From Beijerinckiaceae bacterium (GTDB lineage Bacteria > Pseudomonadota > Alphaproteobacteria > Rhizobiales > Beijerinckiaceae), in contig CANJVX010000020.1 of the NCBI GenBank assembly GCA_947478405.1, positions 1 to 53,084 on the forward strand: a DNA stretch of 53,084 nt. The letters are read 5' to 3'. The notes beneath the pieces were generated by a model. The model made no database searches. It was not told the origin of the DNA and worked only from the letters and a program-made list of their open reading frames with translations. The translations under genes and the position numbers were made by a program. Shown in pieces: positions 33,698 to 43,108 of this stretch. Numbering within the stretch: the first letter of the stretch is position 1; each line of letters begins with the position of its first letter.

Positions 33698-33730
33698 GCC
33701 TCTGGATTGCTTCGCATCGCTCCCATTGAG
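33698..33730. repeat. Decayed REP-like repeat
   Basis: GCCTCTGGATTGCTTCGC followed by ATCGCTCCCATTGAG is a mutated copy of the arm seen at 47372-47404. It lies between recJ and the glpX terminator. Confidence 0.5.
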
Positions 33731-33751
33731 TGCGTGAGATGCAAACAAAAA

Positions 33752-33773
33752 GGGCGCCGCTGATGCGACGCCC
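33752..33773 (-). terminator. Terminator after glpX
   Basis: GGGCGCCGC-TGAT-GCGACGCCC hairpin (one mismatch) followed on the minus strand by CTTTTTGTTT. It ends 26 bp from the glpX stop. Confidence 0.75.
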
Positions 33774-33799
33774 CTGTTCTCTCTGGCCTGAGCCAAACA

Positions 33800-34795
33800 T
33801 CAATCGAGACGGAATTTTTCCATCTGGCGATGTTCGGCCATGATGCGGCGCACTGTCCCGGTGACCGAGCGATAGATCACGGTTTCGGTCTCGATAATCT
33901 CGCGACCAAATTTCACGCCCTGCAGCAGCGGGCCTGTGGTGACGCCCGTCGCGCAGACAATGACATCGCCGGAGGCCAGTTCTGTCATGTCGTATTTTTT
34001 CTTCGGATCTTTGATGCCCATCTTAAGTGAGCGCTCGCGCTTTTCTTCCGTGTCGAGGATGAGACGGCCCTGCATCTGTCCCCCCACGCAACGCAGTGCG
34101 CCAGCCGCAATCACGCCCTCGGGCGCGCCGCCCGTACCGAAATAGATATCGACGCCGGTCGTTTCAGACTGCGCTGTGAAGATCACGCCAGCGATATCGC
34201 CATCAGTGATGAAGCGAATGCCCGCGCCCACTTTGCGGCAGGCATCAACGAGATTCTGGTGGCGCGGACGCTCCAGAATGAGCGCGGTGATCTCTGAGGG
34301 CTTCACGCCCTTGGCTTTGGCCAGAGAGAGAAGGTTTTCTTCCGCGCTCATGTCGAGATCAATGGTGCCCCTGGCATAGCCGGGGCCGATGGCAATCTTG
34401 TCCATATAGACGTCGGGCGCGTTCAGCAGCGAGCCAGCAGGTGCCATCGCCATAACCGCGATCGAACCGGGAAGATCTTTCGCGCAAAGCGTCGTGCCTT
34501 CGAGCGGGTCGACGGCGATGTCGACCTTCGGGCCTGTGGCCGTGCCAACCTTTTCGCCGATGAAGAGCATCGGCGCTTCGTCGCGCTCACCTTCGCCAAT
34601 CACCACCGTGCCATCGATGGGCAGGCGGTTCAATTCGCGGCGCATGGCATCCACCGCTGCCTGATCTGCTGCCTTCTCGTCACCGCGCCCGCGCAGACGC
34701 GCAGCCGCCACAGCGGCGCGCTCGGTCACGCGGACGAGTTCGAGTGTAAGGATACGCTCGATGATATCCTTCTGCTTGATGACAAGATCAGTCAT
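33800..34795 (-). CDS. glpX: Fructose-1,6-bisphosphatase, class II
   Basis: 331 residues of the GlpX family. It hydrolyses fructose-1,6-bisphosphate to fructose-6-phosphate in gluconeogenesis. Motifs visible are VVIGEGERDEAPMLFIGE (metal-binding acids), AVDPLEGTTLCAKD (DPLEGT, Li-sensitive phosphatase core) and GTGGAPEGVIAAGAL. Length is normal. It follows hom by 27 bp, an order common in Rhizobiales. Confidence 0.97.
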   Translation of the reverse strand: MTDLVIKQKDIIERILTLELVRVTERAAVAAARLRGRGDEKAADQAAVDAMRRELNRLPIDGTVVIGEGERDEAPMLFIGEKVGTATGPKVDIAVDPLEGTTLCAKDLPGSIAVMAMAPAGSLLNAPDVYMDKIAIGPGYARGTIDLDMSAEENLLSLAKAKGVKPSEITALILERPRHQNLVDACRKVGAGIRFITDGDIAGVIFTAQSETTGVDIYFGTGGAPEGVIAAGALRCVGGQMQGRLILDTEEKRERSLKMGIKDPKKKYDMTELASGDVIVCATGVTTGPLLQGVKFGREIIETETVIYRSVTGTVRRIMAEHRQMEKFRLD

Positions 34796-34822
34796 GGTCG
34801 GTCCTTCTGGGCCTTTGAGAAA

Positions 34823-36142
34823 TTATTCGCGTTCGATGCGGATGACTTGCGGCGTGCCTGCGAGATAGCCGTCTTTCACAACGGCTTCGAGCGCTTCACG
34901 AATGCTGGATTCCGATGTTGCATAGGTAATGAGAACCACAGGCACAGCTTCTGCATGTGCGCTAGCGGTTGCGCCCCGCTTCGTCACAGGCTTGCGCTGC
35001 ATGATACTCTCGAGAGAAATCTGGCGCTCGGCCATGCGGGTTGCAATAGCGGCAGCCGCACCGGGACGATCGTGCACGGTGAGGCGAATGTAATAGCCGC
35101 CTTCATGCCGCTGCACGGGAATGCGTTCTGCCTTCTCCAAGGACGCAGATGGCAGGCCAAAGGGCGCAGAACGAATGCCCTTGGCAATATCGGCAATGTC
35201 CGCCACCACAGCAGAAGCTGTCGCCATACCGCCAGCACCGGGACCAACAAGAGTGAGCTCTTTCACCGCGTCAGCATCGATCGTCACCGCATTGGTGACA
35301 CCCATCACTTCTGCGATTGCCGAGGATTTCGGCACCATGGTCGGATGCACGCGCTGCTCGATGCCCTTGCTCGTGCGCTGCGCAACGCCCAAAAGCTTGA
35401 TGCGATAGCCCAGTTCTTCAGCGGCCTTCAGATCGGCCAGTGTGATCGACTGGATGCCTTCGACATGCACGGCTTCCGCATCGACCGCCGTGCCAAAGGC
35501 CAGCGCGGTCAGAATAGCGAGCTTGTGTGCGGTATCGAAACCGCCGATGTCAAAAGTAGGATCGGCTTCGGCATAGCCAAGTCGCTGCGCATCAGCGAGG
35601 CACTCTTCAAACGAGAGGCCTTCAAGTTCCATGCGCGAGAGAATGTAATTGCAGGTGCCATTGAGAATGCCATAGACGCGGCTGATCGCATTGCCGGCAA
35701 GACCTTCGCGCAACGTCTTCACAATCGGAATGCCACCGGCAACCGAGGCTTCAAAAGCGAGTGCCACGCGCTTGTCTTCGGCGAGTTTGGCCAGTGCCAT
35801 GCCGTGTTTGGCGAGCAAGGCCTTGTTGGCGGTTACCACAGATTTGCCGGACGACAGTGCTGCTTCAATGGAGGCGCGTGCGGGGCCCTCATCGCCGCCG
35901 ATCAATTCGACGAAGAGATCAATGTCGGGGCTATTGGCCAGCGCGACTGGATCATCGAACCAAGCGATGCCTGCGAGATTGACACCGCGATCACGCACTT
36001 TGTCACGCGCCGAAACGGCAGTGACCCTGACGCCACGCCCGGCACGAGCAGCCAGCGCGCTAGCCTGCCTCTCAAGAAGGCGGATGACAGAAGCCCCAAC
36101 GGTGCCAAGACCGGCAATGCCAACGCGCAAAGGTTCAGCCAT
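34823..36142 (-). CDS. hom: Homoserine dehydrogenase
   Basis: 439 residues. It reduces aspartate semialdehyde to homoserine for threonine and methionine. The N-terminal NAD-binding motif is GIAGLGTVGASVIRLL, the catalytic domain has GILNGTCNYIL and PTFDIGGFDTAHKLAIL, and the C-terminal ACT domain (about 350-439, RLTVHDRPGAAAAIAT) allows threonine feedback. Downstream glpX follows closely. An MetY sulfhydrylase elsewhere in the window (48978) uses the acylated product. Confidence 0.97.
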   Translation of the reverse strand: MAEPLRVGIAGLGTVGASVIRLLERQASALAARAGRGVRVTAVSARDKVRDRGVNLAGIAWFDDPVALANSPDIDLFVELIGGDEGPARASIEAALSSGKSVVTANKALLAKHGMALAKLAEDKRVALAFEASVAGGIPIVKTLREGLAGNAISRVYGILNGTCNYILSRMELEGLSFEECLADAQRLGYAEADPTFDIGGFDTAHKLAILTALAFGTAVDAEAVHVEGIQSITLADLKAAEELGYRIKLLGVAQRTSKGIEQRVHPTMVPKSSAIAEVMGVTNAVTIDADAVKELTLVGPGAGGMATASAVVADIADIAKGIRSAPFGLPSASLEKAERIPVQRHEGGYYIRLTVHDRPGAAAAIATRMAERQISLESIMQRKPVTKRGATASAHAEAVPVVLITYATSESSIREALEAVVKDGYLAGTPQVIRIERE

Positions 36143-36276
36143 GATGGGTTCCGGGCCTTACGTGGGCCGCCGCAGGCCCCTGAGGGGGCCCGGCGACCGG
36201 ATGCGCTCTTCTGCAATGTTTCTGCGGGGGTTTCAAGGCGCGGGGACGAATGATGAACAATAGCCAACACCCACCT

Positions 36277-36296
36277 CTCTCCCGCAAGCGGGAGAG
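36277..36296 (-). terminator. Hairpin after the aminotransferase gene
   Basis: CTCTCCCGC-AA-GCGGGAGAG stem, 10 bp after the aminotransferase stop. No T-run follows on the minus strand, so it may be either a terminator or a fragment of the CTCTCCC-type repeat seen at 50267-50400. Confidence 0.5.
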
Positions 36297-36306
36297 GGAA
36301 AGCCCC

Positions 36307-37524
36307 TCAAGCCGGCTTTTTCAGCTCGATCACATTATGGAGGGCTGTGTCGGCCCCATCGAAGAAGCGGCGGATGCCACGGGCTGCCTGCCGGATGCGC
36401 TGCTCGTTCTCAACGATCGCTAGGCGCACAAAACCATCGCCGTGCTCGCCAAAGCCAATGCCTGGCGCCACTGCCACATCGGCCTTTTCGATCAACAATT
36501 TCGAAAATTCCACGCTGCCCAGATGACGGAATTTCTCAGGCAGCGGCACCCAAGCAAACATGGTTGCTTGCGGCACAGGAATATCCCAGCCAGCCGCCGC
36601 AAAGCTCTCGACCAAGACATCGCGACGCTTTTTGTAGATGGCCCGCATTTCATGGATACAATCTTCCGGCCCATTCAAGGCGGCCGCGGCCGCCACCTGA
36701 ATCGGAGTGAATGCACCGTAATCCAGATACGACTTCACACGCGCCAGAGCCGCCAGCAGGCGCTCATTGCCCACCGCAAAACCCATGCGCCAGCCGGCCA
36801 TGGAGAAGGTCTTCGACATGGAGGTGAATTCCACGCAGACATCATTGGCGCCATTCACCTGCAGCATGGAGGGAGGCGGATTGTCGTCGAAATAGACTTC
36901 GGCATAAGCCAGATCCGAGAGCACAAAGATTTCGTGCTTCTTAGCGAAAGCCACCAGATCCTTGTAGAAATCGAGAGAAGCGACATTGGCCGTCGGATTG
37001 GCGGGATAGCAGGACACCACCGCAATTGGCTTTGGAATTGAATGCTGGATCGCGCGCTCAAGCGCCACAAAAAACTCGGGCGTCGGGTCAGCCGGTACTT
37101 CGCGGATGACACCGCCCGCCATCAAAAAGCCGAAGGCATGGATCGGATAGGACGGATTGGGAACGATCACCACATCACCGGGCGCCGTAATGGCCTGCGC
37201 CATATTGGCGAAGCCTTCTTTCGAGCCGAGTGTCGCCACAACCTGCGTGTCGGGATTGAGCTTCACGCCGAAGCGGCGCTCGTAATAGGCAGCTTGCGCC
37301 TTGCGCAGGCCCGCAATTCCCTTGGAGGCCGAATAGCGGTCGGTGCGCGGCTTGCCGGCTGTCTCGACCAACTTTTCGATGACGTGCTTTGGGGCTGGCA
37401 GATCAGGATTACCCATGCCCAAATCCACAATATCGGCACCATTGGCACGAGCGGCGGCCTTCAGCCGGTTCACCTGCTCGAACACATATGGAGGCAAGCG
37501 CCGCACCCTGTGGAATTCCGACAT
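36307..37524 (-). CDS. alaC: Alanine/LL-diaminopimelate-type aminotransferase (class I/II)
   Basis: 405 residues, PLP fold type I. The start (FHRVRRLPPYVFEQV), the SKEGFANMAQA and PNPSYPIHAFG blocks and the PLP lysine in SKTFSMAGWRMGF match the E. coli AlaC group closely. In alphaproteobacteria this family is often labelled LL-diaminopimelate aminotransferase. Alanine/glutamate-pyruvate transamination is the better-supported function; the lysine route is possible. The neighbouring hom gene makes an amino-acid role natural. Confidence 0.9.
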   Translation of the reverse strand: MSEFHRVRRLPPYVFEQVNRLKAAARANGADIVDLGMGNPDLPAPKHVIEKLVETAGKPRTDRYSASKGIAGLRKAQAAYYERRFGVKLNPDTQVVATLGSKEGFANMAQAITAPGDVVIVPNPSYPIHAFGFLMAGGVIREVPADPTPEFFVALERAIQHSIPKPIAVVSCYPANPTANVASLDFYKDLVAFAKKHEIFVLSDLAYAEVYFDDNPPPSMLQVNGANDVCVEFTSMSKTFSMAGWRMGFAVGNERLLAALARVKSYLDYGAFTPIQVAAAAALNGPEDCIHEMRAIYKKRRDVLVESFAAAGWDIPVPQATMFAWVPLPEKFRHLGSVEFSKLLIEKADVAVAPGIGFGEHGDGFVRLAIVENEQRIRQAARGIRRFFDGADTALHNVIELKKPA

Positions 37525-37595
37525 CGTCCTTTTCCTCTTCCCAAACCCCTCCGGAATGATCTCATTGCCGGCGGACGGTCCATGCTCTGAAGTTT

Positions 37596-38051
37596 TTACC
37601 GGTATTCGCGACCCGGCTGGGCTGGCAGCAGGCTAGGATTGGCGCAGGTCAAGCCCTCGCAACTATCCAGCTTCTTGCCGCGTTGCTTCTGATCGGCGGG
37701 CCCGTCTGCCACCGATTTCCCGGTCTTGGTACCCGCGCGACCGACAATTTTGTTATGGGTATTGAGCGACGAATCGAGAGACTTTTCCTGGGCGACCACC
37801 TGATCACGTGACATTGGCCTGCTCTGAGGCCCAATGCGGGGGGTATGAACAGGGACGTAATCTGATTTGGCCGGCCGTGTCTTTTGCACGAATGCCGGGC
37901 TCACAGGCGCATCTGTGCGCAAACCAAGCACTTTGGTGAGCCAGCCTGGCCCCTCATCTGCCCGCGCAGGCCCAGAAAGGGCGATAAAAACAGTCGCCAG
38001 CCCAAGAGCCAGCGCAAAAGCCTTGCGATCCATGCCGAGAAAAGCCGTCAT
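37596..38051 (-). CDS. Hypothetical exported protein
   Basis: 151 residues. Residues 9-31 form a signal peptide (FALALGLATVFIALSGPARA). The mature part is basic, rich in Lys, Pro and Ser, and has no domain I recognise; two cysteines near the C-terminus (DSCEGLTCANPS) could form a disulfide. It is preceded by the divergent phaC gene (202 bp gap). Probably a small periplasmic protein of unknown role. Confidence 0.75.
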   Translation of the reverse strand: MTAFLGMDRKAFALALGLATVFIALSGPARADEGPGWLTKVLGLRTDAPVSPAFVQKTRPAKSDYVPVHTPRIGPQSRPMSRDQVVAQEKSLDSSLNTHNKIVGRAGTKTGKSVADGPADQKQRGKKLDSCEGLTCANPSLLPAQPGREYR

Positions 38052-38253
38052 GAGCCCGTCTCACCTATTCCTCAAGTGGCACCTGCGCCGCAATGGCGCA
38101 GGCCTCAATCCTTTTGATCATTGGTACGAACAATGAATAAAGACCTATTATGTCCGAAACGGGACCGGCGCCAGTGTTCATTCGGCGAACAGGACATCAA
38201 ATCTGAAAATCCGAGGCCTGGCTGGCTGGGCCAATTGAAGCGGGACGCGAGAG

Positions 38254-40143
38254 ATGAGTGACAAAACAACGGGAGCCGAAGGCGCAAGGGCGCCCAAAAG
38301 CCCCGCCAGCGCCCCCGCCCCGGCGGTGCCGCCAGCACCACCGGTCGCCGGACCGGCGCCCGACCCCGCCATGCCCATACCTGACTTCACCGCCTTATCG
38401 CAAAATCTCGCGCGGCTCGTCGAACAGGGTGGGAAGGCAGCGGCGGCCTATTTCCGCCCTCTCGAAGAGGGCCGCACCAATACGGATGTCGCCGATCAGG
38501 TTGAGGATGCGGTGAAGACGCTCGGCCATGTCGCCGAACATTGGCTCTCCGACCCCGCCCGAACATTTGAAGCACAAAGCAAAATCTCGGGCGATATGCT
38601 CGAACTCTGGTCGCATACATTGCGCAAAATGTCGGGCGAAGAAACGCAGCCCGTGCGCGCGCCAGACCCCGGCGACAAGCGCTTCGCTGATCCGGAATGG
38701 ACGAAAAATCCCGTCTACGATTTCCTCAGCCAAGCTTATATGATCACCACCGATTGGGCGAATGACCTCATTGCGCGCGCTGACACGCTTGAGCCGTTCG
38801 AGCGCGAGAAGGCGCAATTTTATTTGCGCCAGATTGCAGGCGCCGTCTCGCCCTCGAATTTCATTGCAACCAATCCCGAATTGTTGCGCACGACACTGGA
38901 ACAAAGCGGCGACAATCTCGTGCGCGGCATGCAAATGCTGACTGAGGATATTGAGGCTGGCCATGGCCAGTTGAAAATCCGCCAGTCCGATGCATCGAAA
39001 TTCGTGCTCGGCCGCGATATGGCGGCAACACCGGGCAAGGTCATCTATCGCAATGATCTGATGGAGCTGATTCAATATGCGCCATCAACCGAAACTGTTT
39101 TCAAGCGCCCCCTGCTGATCTGTCCCCCGTGGATCAACAAATTCTATGTTCTCGATCTCAATCCGGAAAAGAGTTTTATCCGCTGGTGCGTCGCCCAAGG
39201 TCTGACCGTCTTCGTCATTTCCTGGGTCAATCCGGATGAGCGCCAGGCGGCCAAATCTTTTGAAGATTATATGCGCGAGGGAATCCTCACCGCGCTCGAC
39301 CAAATCGAAGAATCCACCGGCGAGAAACAAGTTTCAGCCATTGGCTATTGCGTGGGCGGCACTTTGCTGGCCATCGCTGCCGCATGGATGGCCGCAACCG
39401 CCGATAACCGCATTGATGCCATCACCTTCCTCACCACGCAGGTCGATTTCAGCGACGCGGGCGAATTGAAACTTTTCGTCGATCAGGTGCGCATCAAAGC
39501 CATCGAAGAGAAGATGAAAGAGACGGGCTATCTGGAGGGGTCGAAAATGGCGACCGCCTTCAACATGCTGCGCCCCAATGAGCTCATCTGGAATTATGTG
39601 GTGAACAATTATCTGAAGGGCAAAGAACCCATGCCTTTCGATCTGCTGGTGTGGAATTCAGATTCCACACGCATGCCGGCCGCCAATCATTCTTTCTATT
39701 TGCGCAACTGCTATCTCGAAAACAATCTCACGCAGGGCCGATTGGATTTCGGCGGACAGCGACTTGATCTGAAAAAAGTGAAAATCCCCGTCTATCATCT
39801 GGCCGCCAAAGAAGATCATATTGCCCCTGCCCGCTCGGTCTATATGGGAGCAGCCTTTTTTGGCGGAGATGTCCGCTATGTGCTGGCGGGTTCGGGCCAT
39901 ATTGCGGGTGTTGTGAACCCGCCAGGGAAACCAAAATATCAATATTGGTCTGGCCCCGCGGTTTCAGGCTCGTTTGATGAATGGTTGGAAAAAGCAACCG
40001 AGACACAGGGCTCATGGTGGAACGATTGGATCAACTGGATCAGTGCACAAGAGCCAGAACGCGTGCCCGCCCGCGAACCGGGCGGCGGAAAACTGACGCC
40101 ATTGTGCGATGCGCCAGGCGACTATGTGCGTGTGAAAGCATGA
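38254..40143 (+). CDS. phaC: Class I poly(3-hydroxyalkanoate) synthase
   Basis: 629 residues. It polymerises 3-hydroxyacyl-CoA to PHA storage polyester on the granule surface. An Ala/Pro-rich N-terminal tail (1-45) precedes the PhaC N-domain ([11 protein letters not shown]...YDFLSQAY) and the alpha/beta core. The lipase-like box is GYCVGGT (C366), and the acid and histidine lie in AAKEDHIAP and GSGHIAG. The length is typical for class I enzymes that act alone. A strong terminator follows. Confidence 0.97.
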   Translation: MSDKTTGAEGARAPKSPASAPAPAVPPAPPVAGPAPDPAMPIPDFTALSQNLARLVEQGGKAAAAYFRPLEEGRTNTDVADQVEDAVKTLGHVAEHWLSDPARTFEAQSKISGDMLELWSHTLRKMSGEETQPVRAPDPGDKRFADPEWTKNPVYDFLSQAYMITTDWANDLIARADTLEPFEREKAQFYLRQIAGAVSPSNFIATNPELLRTTLEQSGDNLVRGMQMLTEDIEAGHGQLKIRQSDASKFVLGRDMAATPGKVIYRNDLMELIQYAPSTETVFKRPLLICPPWINKFYVLDLNPEKSFIRWCVAQGLTVFVISWVNPDERQAAKSFEDYMREGILTALDQIEESTGEKQVSAIGYCVGGTLLAIAAAWMAATADNRIDAITFLTTQVDFSDAGELKLFVDQVRIKAIEEKMKETGYLEGSKMATAFNMLRPNELIWNYVVNNYLKGKEPMPFDLLVWNSDSTRMPAANHSFYLRNCYLENNLTQGRLDFGGQRLDLKKVKIPVYHLAAKEDHIAPARSVYMGAAFFGGDVRYVLAGSGHIAGVVNPPGKPKYQYWSGPAVSGSFDEWLEKATETQGSWWNDWINWISAQEPERVPAREPGGGKLTPLCDAPGDYVRVKA

Positions 40144-40147
40144 AACA

Positions 40148-40176
40148 AAAAAGGCCCGCGAGATGCGGGCCTTTTT
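40148..40176 (+). terminator. Rho-independent terminator after phaC
   Basis: Stem AAAAAGGCCCGC / GCGGGCCTTTTT with a 5-nt loop (GAGAT), starting 4 bp after the phaC stop. The flanking A and T runs make it usable in both directions. Confidence 0.9.
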
Positions 40177-40200
40177 ATTTGTCCCTGACGCAGCAAGTGT

Positions 40201-40232
40201 TCTGGATGGCTTCACTTGCTCTCGCAATGACG
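40201..40232. repeat. Decayed REP-like repeat
   Basis: TCTGGATGGCTTCACTTGCT followed by CTCGCAATGACGGC, a mutated copy of the REP arm at 47372-47404, between the phaC terminator and the end of the porin gene. Confidence 0.5.
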
Positions 40233-40235
40233 GCT

Positions 40236-41516
40236 TTACTTTGTAATCATCGCCGCTTTGGTCGCCACCTTCTTGGGCTCAGCACCGAGCTTGAAGTTCA
40301 GGCCGATGGCAAAAATATCGACGCGGCCTTTGGTGTTGGCGTAGAGCGTCAGTCCTGACGTTGTTGAGGTGATTGTGCCCTCTTTCGCAAACAAATGCGC
40401 ATAAGATGCATCGAAAGAAATCATGTCATTGAGTGCATAAGTTGCACCAATGGTCGTCCACGTGCGGTTGCTGTCAGGCAGACGCACGCTACGATTATCG
40501 TTGTTGATCGGTGAATGTTCGAAGCCCAGACCTGCCCGCAGAGTCCATGTATTGTTGAGTTTGTATTCCCCGCCAAGTGACGAATACCATCCATCTTTAT
40601 AATCAAATGTCAGTGTCGTGGCTGTTGCACCGCTGGTGGTCAGAACGGGGAAGCGCGAGAACTTGCTCCAATGCGTCCACTCAAAACCAGCCAGCAAGGT
40701 GAAATCATCGGTAATAGTCTGACGTAGTCCGACAGTCACTTGATCCGGCAATGTCAAATCAGAGTGAATGTCCTGGGCAGAACTTGTCGTCAATGTTCCT
40801 TCGAGTTTCGGCTTCACCTGTGAGCGATAACCAATACCGATTTCTGTTCCCGTCATTGGCTTATAAGTCGCGCCCAGAGTATAGCCGAACGCCACATCGT
40901 CGCCTTCGAGTGTGGCGCTTGACGCGCCAGCCGTGACCCCTGTGGCGCTTGTCAGACGCACTTTAAATTTCATGATTTGCACACCGGCCGCCACCGAGAA
41001 CTGGTCATTGAAGCGGTAGGCTAGTGTCGGCGTCGCATTGATGGACATCACCTTGGACGTGCGCCCAAAAAGCTGGCCTGCCGAATTATAAGGATTCTGC
41101 GTCACCAATCCGTACGGCGTGTTGATCGAGATACCCAGCCAAACACTGTCATTGACCTGATAGCTGGCATAGCTCGCCGGGATCACGGCGTCCTGCGCCA
41201 TGTCGCCCGAGTCTGTCAGGCCGTTCGACAATTGCAGAGCAGCGGACGTCCCGCTTGTCGGTGTGATCTTCGAATTGGGCATAATGGCAAACAGTGCCAG
41301 CGAACTTTGGATGCCCGCGAAATTGGTCATGGTGGCCGGGTTCCAGAACATGGAGCCCAGGCCCGAGCCGCCAGCGGCCGCGCCCGCAAAGGCATTGCCC
41401 AGCCCCACCGCGCTTTGCTCGCGCAGGGCAAAACCGCCCGCTTGTGCTGAACCCATTCCAGCACACACAACACCGGCCGCTACGCCAGCCGCCAGCAGAG
41501 ATTTGAAATTGCGCAT
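40236..41516 (-). CDS. FadL/OMPP1/TodX-family outer-membrane transport protein
   Basis: 426 residues. The signal peptide (residues 1-26, ending SAQA) precedes GGFALREQSAVGLGNAFAGAAAGG, the inserted hatch sequence shared by FadL-type porins that carry fatty acids or aromatic hydrocarbons. Alternating beta-strand stretches fill the rest, and a C-terminal strand ends the barrel (IFAIGLNFKLG) before a short tail. A possible role is hydrophobic-substrate uptake. The gap 41517-41815 upstream holds its promoter and no gene. Confidence 0.93.
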   Translation of the reverse strand: MRNFKSLLAAGVAAGVVCAGMGSAQAGGFALREQSAVGLGNAFAGAAAGGSGLGSMFWNPATMTNFAGIQSSLALFAIMPNSKITPTSGTSAALQLSNGLTDSGDMAQDAVIPASYASYQVNDSVWLGISINTPYGLVTQNPYNSAGQLFGRTSKVMSINATPTLAYRFNDQFSVAAGVQIMKFKVRLTSATGVTAGASSATLEGDDVAFGYTLGATYKPMTGTEIGIGYRSQVKPKLEGTLTTSSAQDIHSDLTLPDQVTVGLRQTITDDFTLLAGFEWTHWSKFSRFPVLTTSGATATTLTFDYKDGWYSSLGGEYKLNNTWTLRAGLGFEHSPINNDNRSVRLPDSNRTWTTIGATYALNDMISFDASYAHLFAKEGTITSTTSGLTLYANTKGRVDIFAIGLNFKLGAEPKKVATKAAMITK

Positions 41517-41815
41517 CGTGTCCCCCCAAGTCGTCGGCCGGGACTCAAACCCCGCAAACCAACAATCTTGAGCGAAGCTATCAATGTGTCTATTTACGAT
41601 GCAATCGTTACGTTTTCAGAAAATATACGAACGAGCGAAGGCAAAACTTCCGCCAGGCTCGCTGAGCCAAGACGAAGCCTCGGTAAGAAAAAAGGAATTT
41701 TGAAATTTGCTCGTGTCAGGCGCAGCCGAGCCCCGACCGCACTCATTTCGCTTTATCACAAGCCTGTCGCGACTATGTCACACTGTCCTGAAGACAGGAC
41801 CCGCCCGAACAGCGC
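41517..41815. other. Intergenic region between fadL-like gene and argC
   Basis: 299 bp with no gene I can support; both neighbours point left, so it holds the promoter of the porin gene and the end of the argC transcript. The strand is AT-richer near 41580-41700. No clear terminator or repeat was seen. Confidence 0.4.
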
Positions 41816-42736
41816 TCAGGCGAGATCCAACCCCAGCATCAGGGAGAGATTCTGCACCGCCGCACCAGATGCGCCCTTGCCCAGATTATCGAGCCGGGCG
41901 ATCAAGACGGCATGGCCATGCGTGGCCTGAGCCACCACGCGGATGTCGAGCTGGTTGGTGTCGTTGAGCCCCTCGGCATCGAGCTTGCCATTCGTCTCTG
42001 CCGCCACCACAGAAACAAATGCGCTTTCCTCATAATGCTTTGCAAGCGCCTGTTGAATATCTGCTGCAGCTGGTTTTCCAGACAAGCTAGCCAGATGCAG
42101 CGGGATCGAGACGATCATGCCCTGCCGAAAATTGCCAACGGAGGGCACAAAAAGTACGCGCGTTTCCATCCGGCTATATGCCTGGATTTCCGGAATATGC
42201 TTGTGCTCCAGACCCAGCGCATAGAGCTCAAAAGGCGCGGCTGTGCCTGCCTCATAAGCCTCGATCATGGCCTTGCCGCCGCCCGAATAGCCTGAGACGG
42301 CATTGATGGTCAGGGGCATCGCAGGGGCGATCAGAGCAGCGTCAACAAGCGGGCGCAGCAGCGCAATGGCGCCTGTCGCGTAGCAGCCGGGATTGGCGAC
42401 CCGCCGGGCCGCGGCAATGGCTGCGCCCTGCCCTTTGACGAGCTCGGGAAATCCATAGGTCCAGCCCGGGGCAATACGATGGGCGGTCGAGGCATCCAGA
42501 ATGCGCGGCCCGCCACCCGGCAGGCTGTCGGCCAGAGCCACGGTTTCCTTGGCAGCATCGTCTGGCAGGCAGAGCACAACCACATCGACGCCCGCCATCA
42601 GGTCGCGCTTGGCCTGCGGGTTCTTGCGCTGGGCCGGATCAATGCTGACGAGCTCCACACCCGCCTGATGGGCCAGACGCTCGCGGATACCCAGGCCCGT
42701 TGTGCCTGCCTCTCCATCGATGAAAATCCGCGCCAT
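41816..42736 (-). CDS. argC: N-acetyl-gamma-glutamyl-phosphate reductase (type 2)
   Basis: 306 residues, the shorter ArgC type. It reduces N-acetylglutamyl phosphate to the semialdehyde in arginine synthesis. Motifs: [14 protein letters not shown] (NADP-binding), LDASTAHR and the catalytic cysteine C118 in NPGCYATG, followed by SGYSGGGK and EHKHIPEI (substrate/NADP binding). Normal length; no arginine genes adjoin it. A small membrane-protein gene lies 115 bp upstream. Confidence 0.96.
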   Translation of the reverse strand: MARIFIDGEAGTTGLGIRERLAHQAGVELVSIDPAQRKNPQAKRDLMAGVDVVVLCLPDDAAKETVALADSLPGGGPRILDASTAHRIAPGWTYGFPELVKGQGAAIAAARRVANPGCYATGAIALLRPLVDAALIAPAMPLTINAVSGYSGGGKAMIEAYEAGTAAPFELYALGLEHKHIPEIQAYSRMETRVLFVPSVGNFRQGMIVSIPLHLASLSGKPAAADIQQALAKHYEESAFVSVVAAETNGKLDAEGLNDTNQLDIRVVAQATHGHAVLIARLDNLGKGASGAAVQNLSLMLGLDLA

Positions 42737-42806
42737 CTCTGCCTCCAGCTCTCAACTGCCGCCTCGTCGCGCTTTGCGTCGTCGCAGTCAACCCGCAAAT
42801 GAGAAA

Positions 42807-42826
42807 AGCCCCGGCATGCCGGGGCT
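42807..42826 (-). terminator. Terminator after the 28-aa membrane protein gene
   Basis: Perfect 20-bp palindrome (AGCCCCGGCA / TGCCGGGGCT), followed on the minus strand by TTTTCTC. It ends 25 bp from the stop of the small gene. Confidence 0.8.
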
Positions 42827-42851
42827 CTTTCAGATAAATCCGGATCTCTTC

Positions 42852-42938
42852 TTACGCGAAGAAGGGAACCAGAGCAGCAAGGGCGGTCAGAACGATGCCA
42901 GTACCGACTGCATAAAGTTCAACGCGGTTCTCAACCAT
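42852..42938 (-). CDS. 28-residue single-pass membrane protein
   Basis: Shorter than usual ORF cut-offs. The peptide begins MVENRVELYAVG and continues as one hydrophobic helix (about residues 9-27) ending PFFA. GGAG is 6 nt before the ATG, and a strong terminator follows the stop, giving a stand-alone transcription unit. The short charged head with one membrane helix resembles accessory subunits of respiratory or transport complexes, but I do not recognise the family. Confidence 0.6.
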   Translation of the reverse strand: MVENRVELYAVGTGIVLTALAALVPFFA

Positions 42939-43108
42939 TTTAGTCTCCGGTCTGTTGCGGTGCAGAATTGCTTGTGTGCACTGCATATAAACCGGATCAG
43001 CCGATCAACAAGAGCTGAGATCGAGGGGCAGCCATGCGCTATGCGCATGGAAAGTTAATTTTCAGAAAGGAATCGACTTCCCGCATGCTGTTTAAGCATG
43101 GCTGTAGT

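Noticed and set aside
34847-36253. 468-codon open frame on the plus strand
   Set aside because: It lies antisense to hom, whose motifs are complete; the translation (rich in His, Cys and Gly) has no family features.
38395-39075. 226-codon frame on the minus strand
   Set aside because: Antisense to the conserved phaC coding region.
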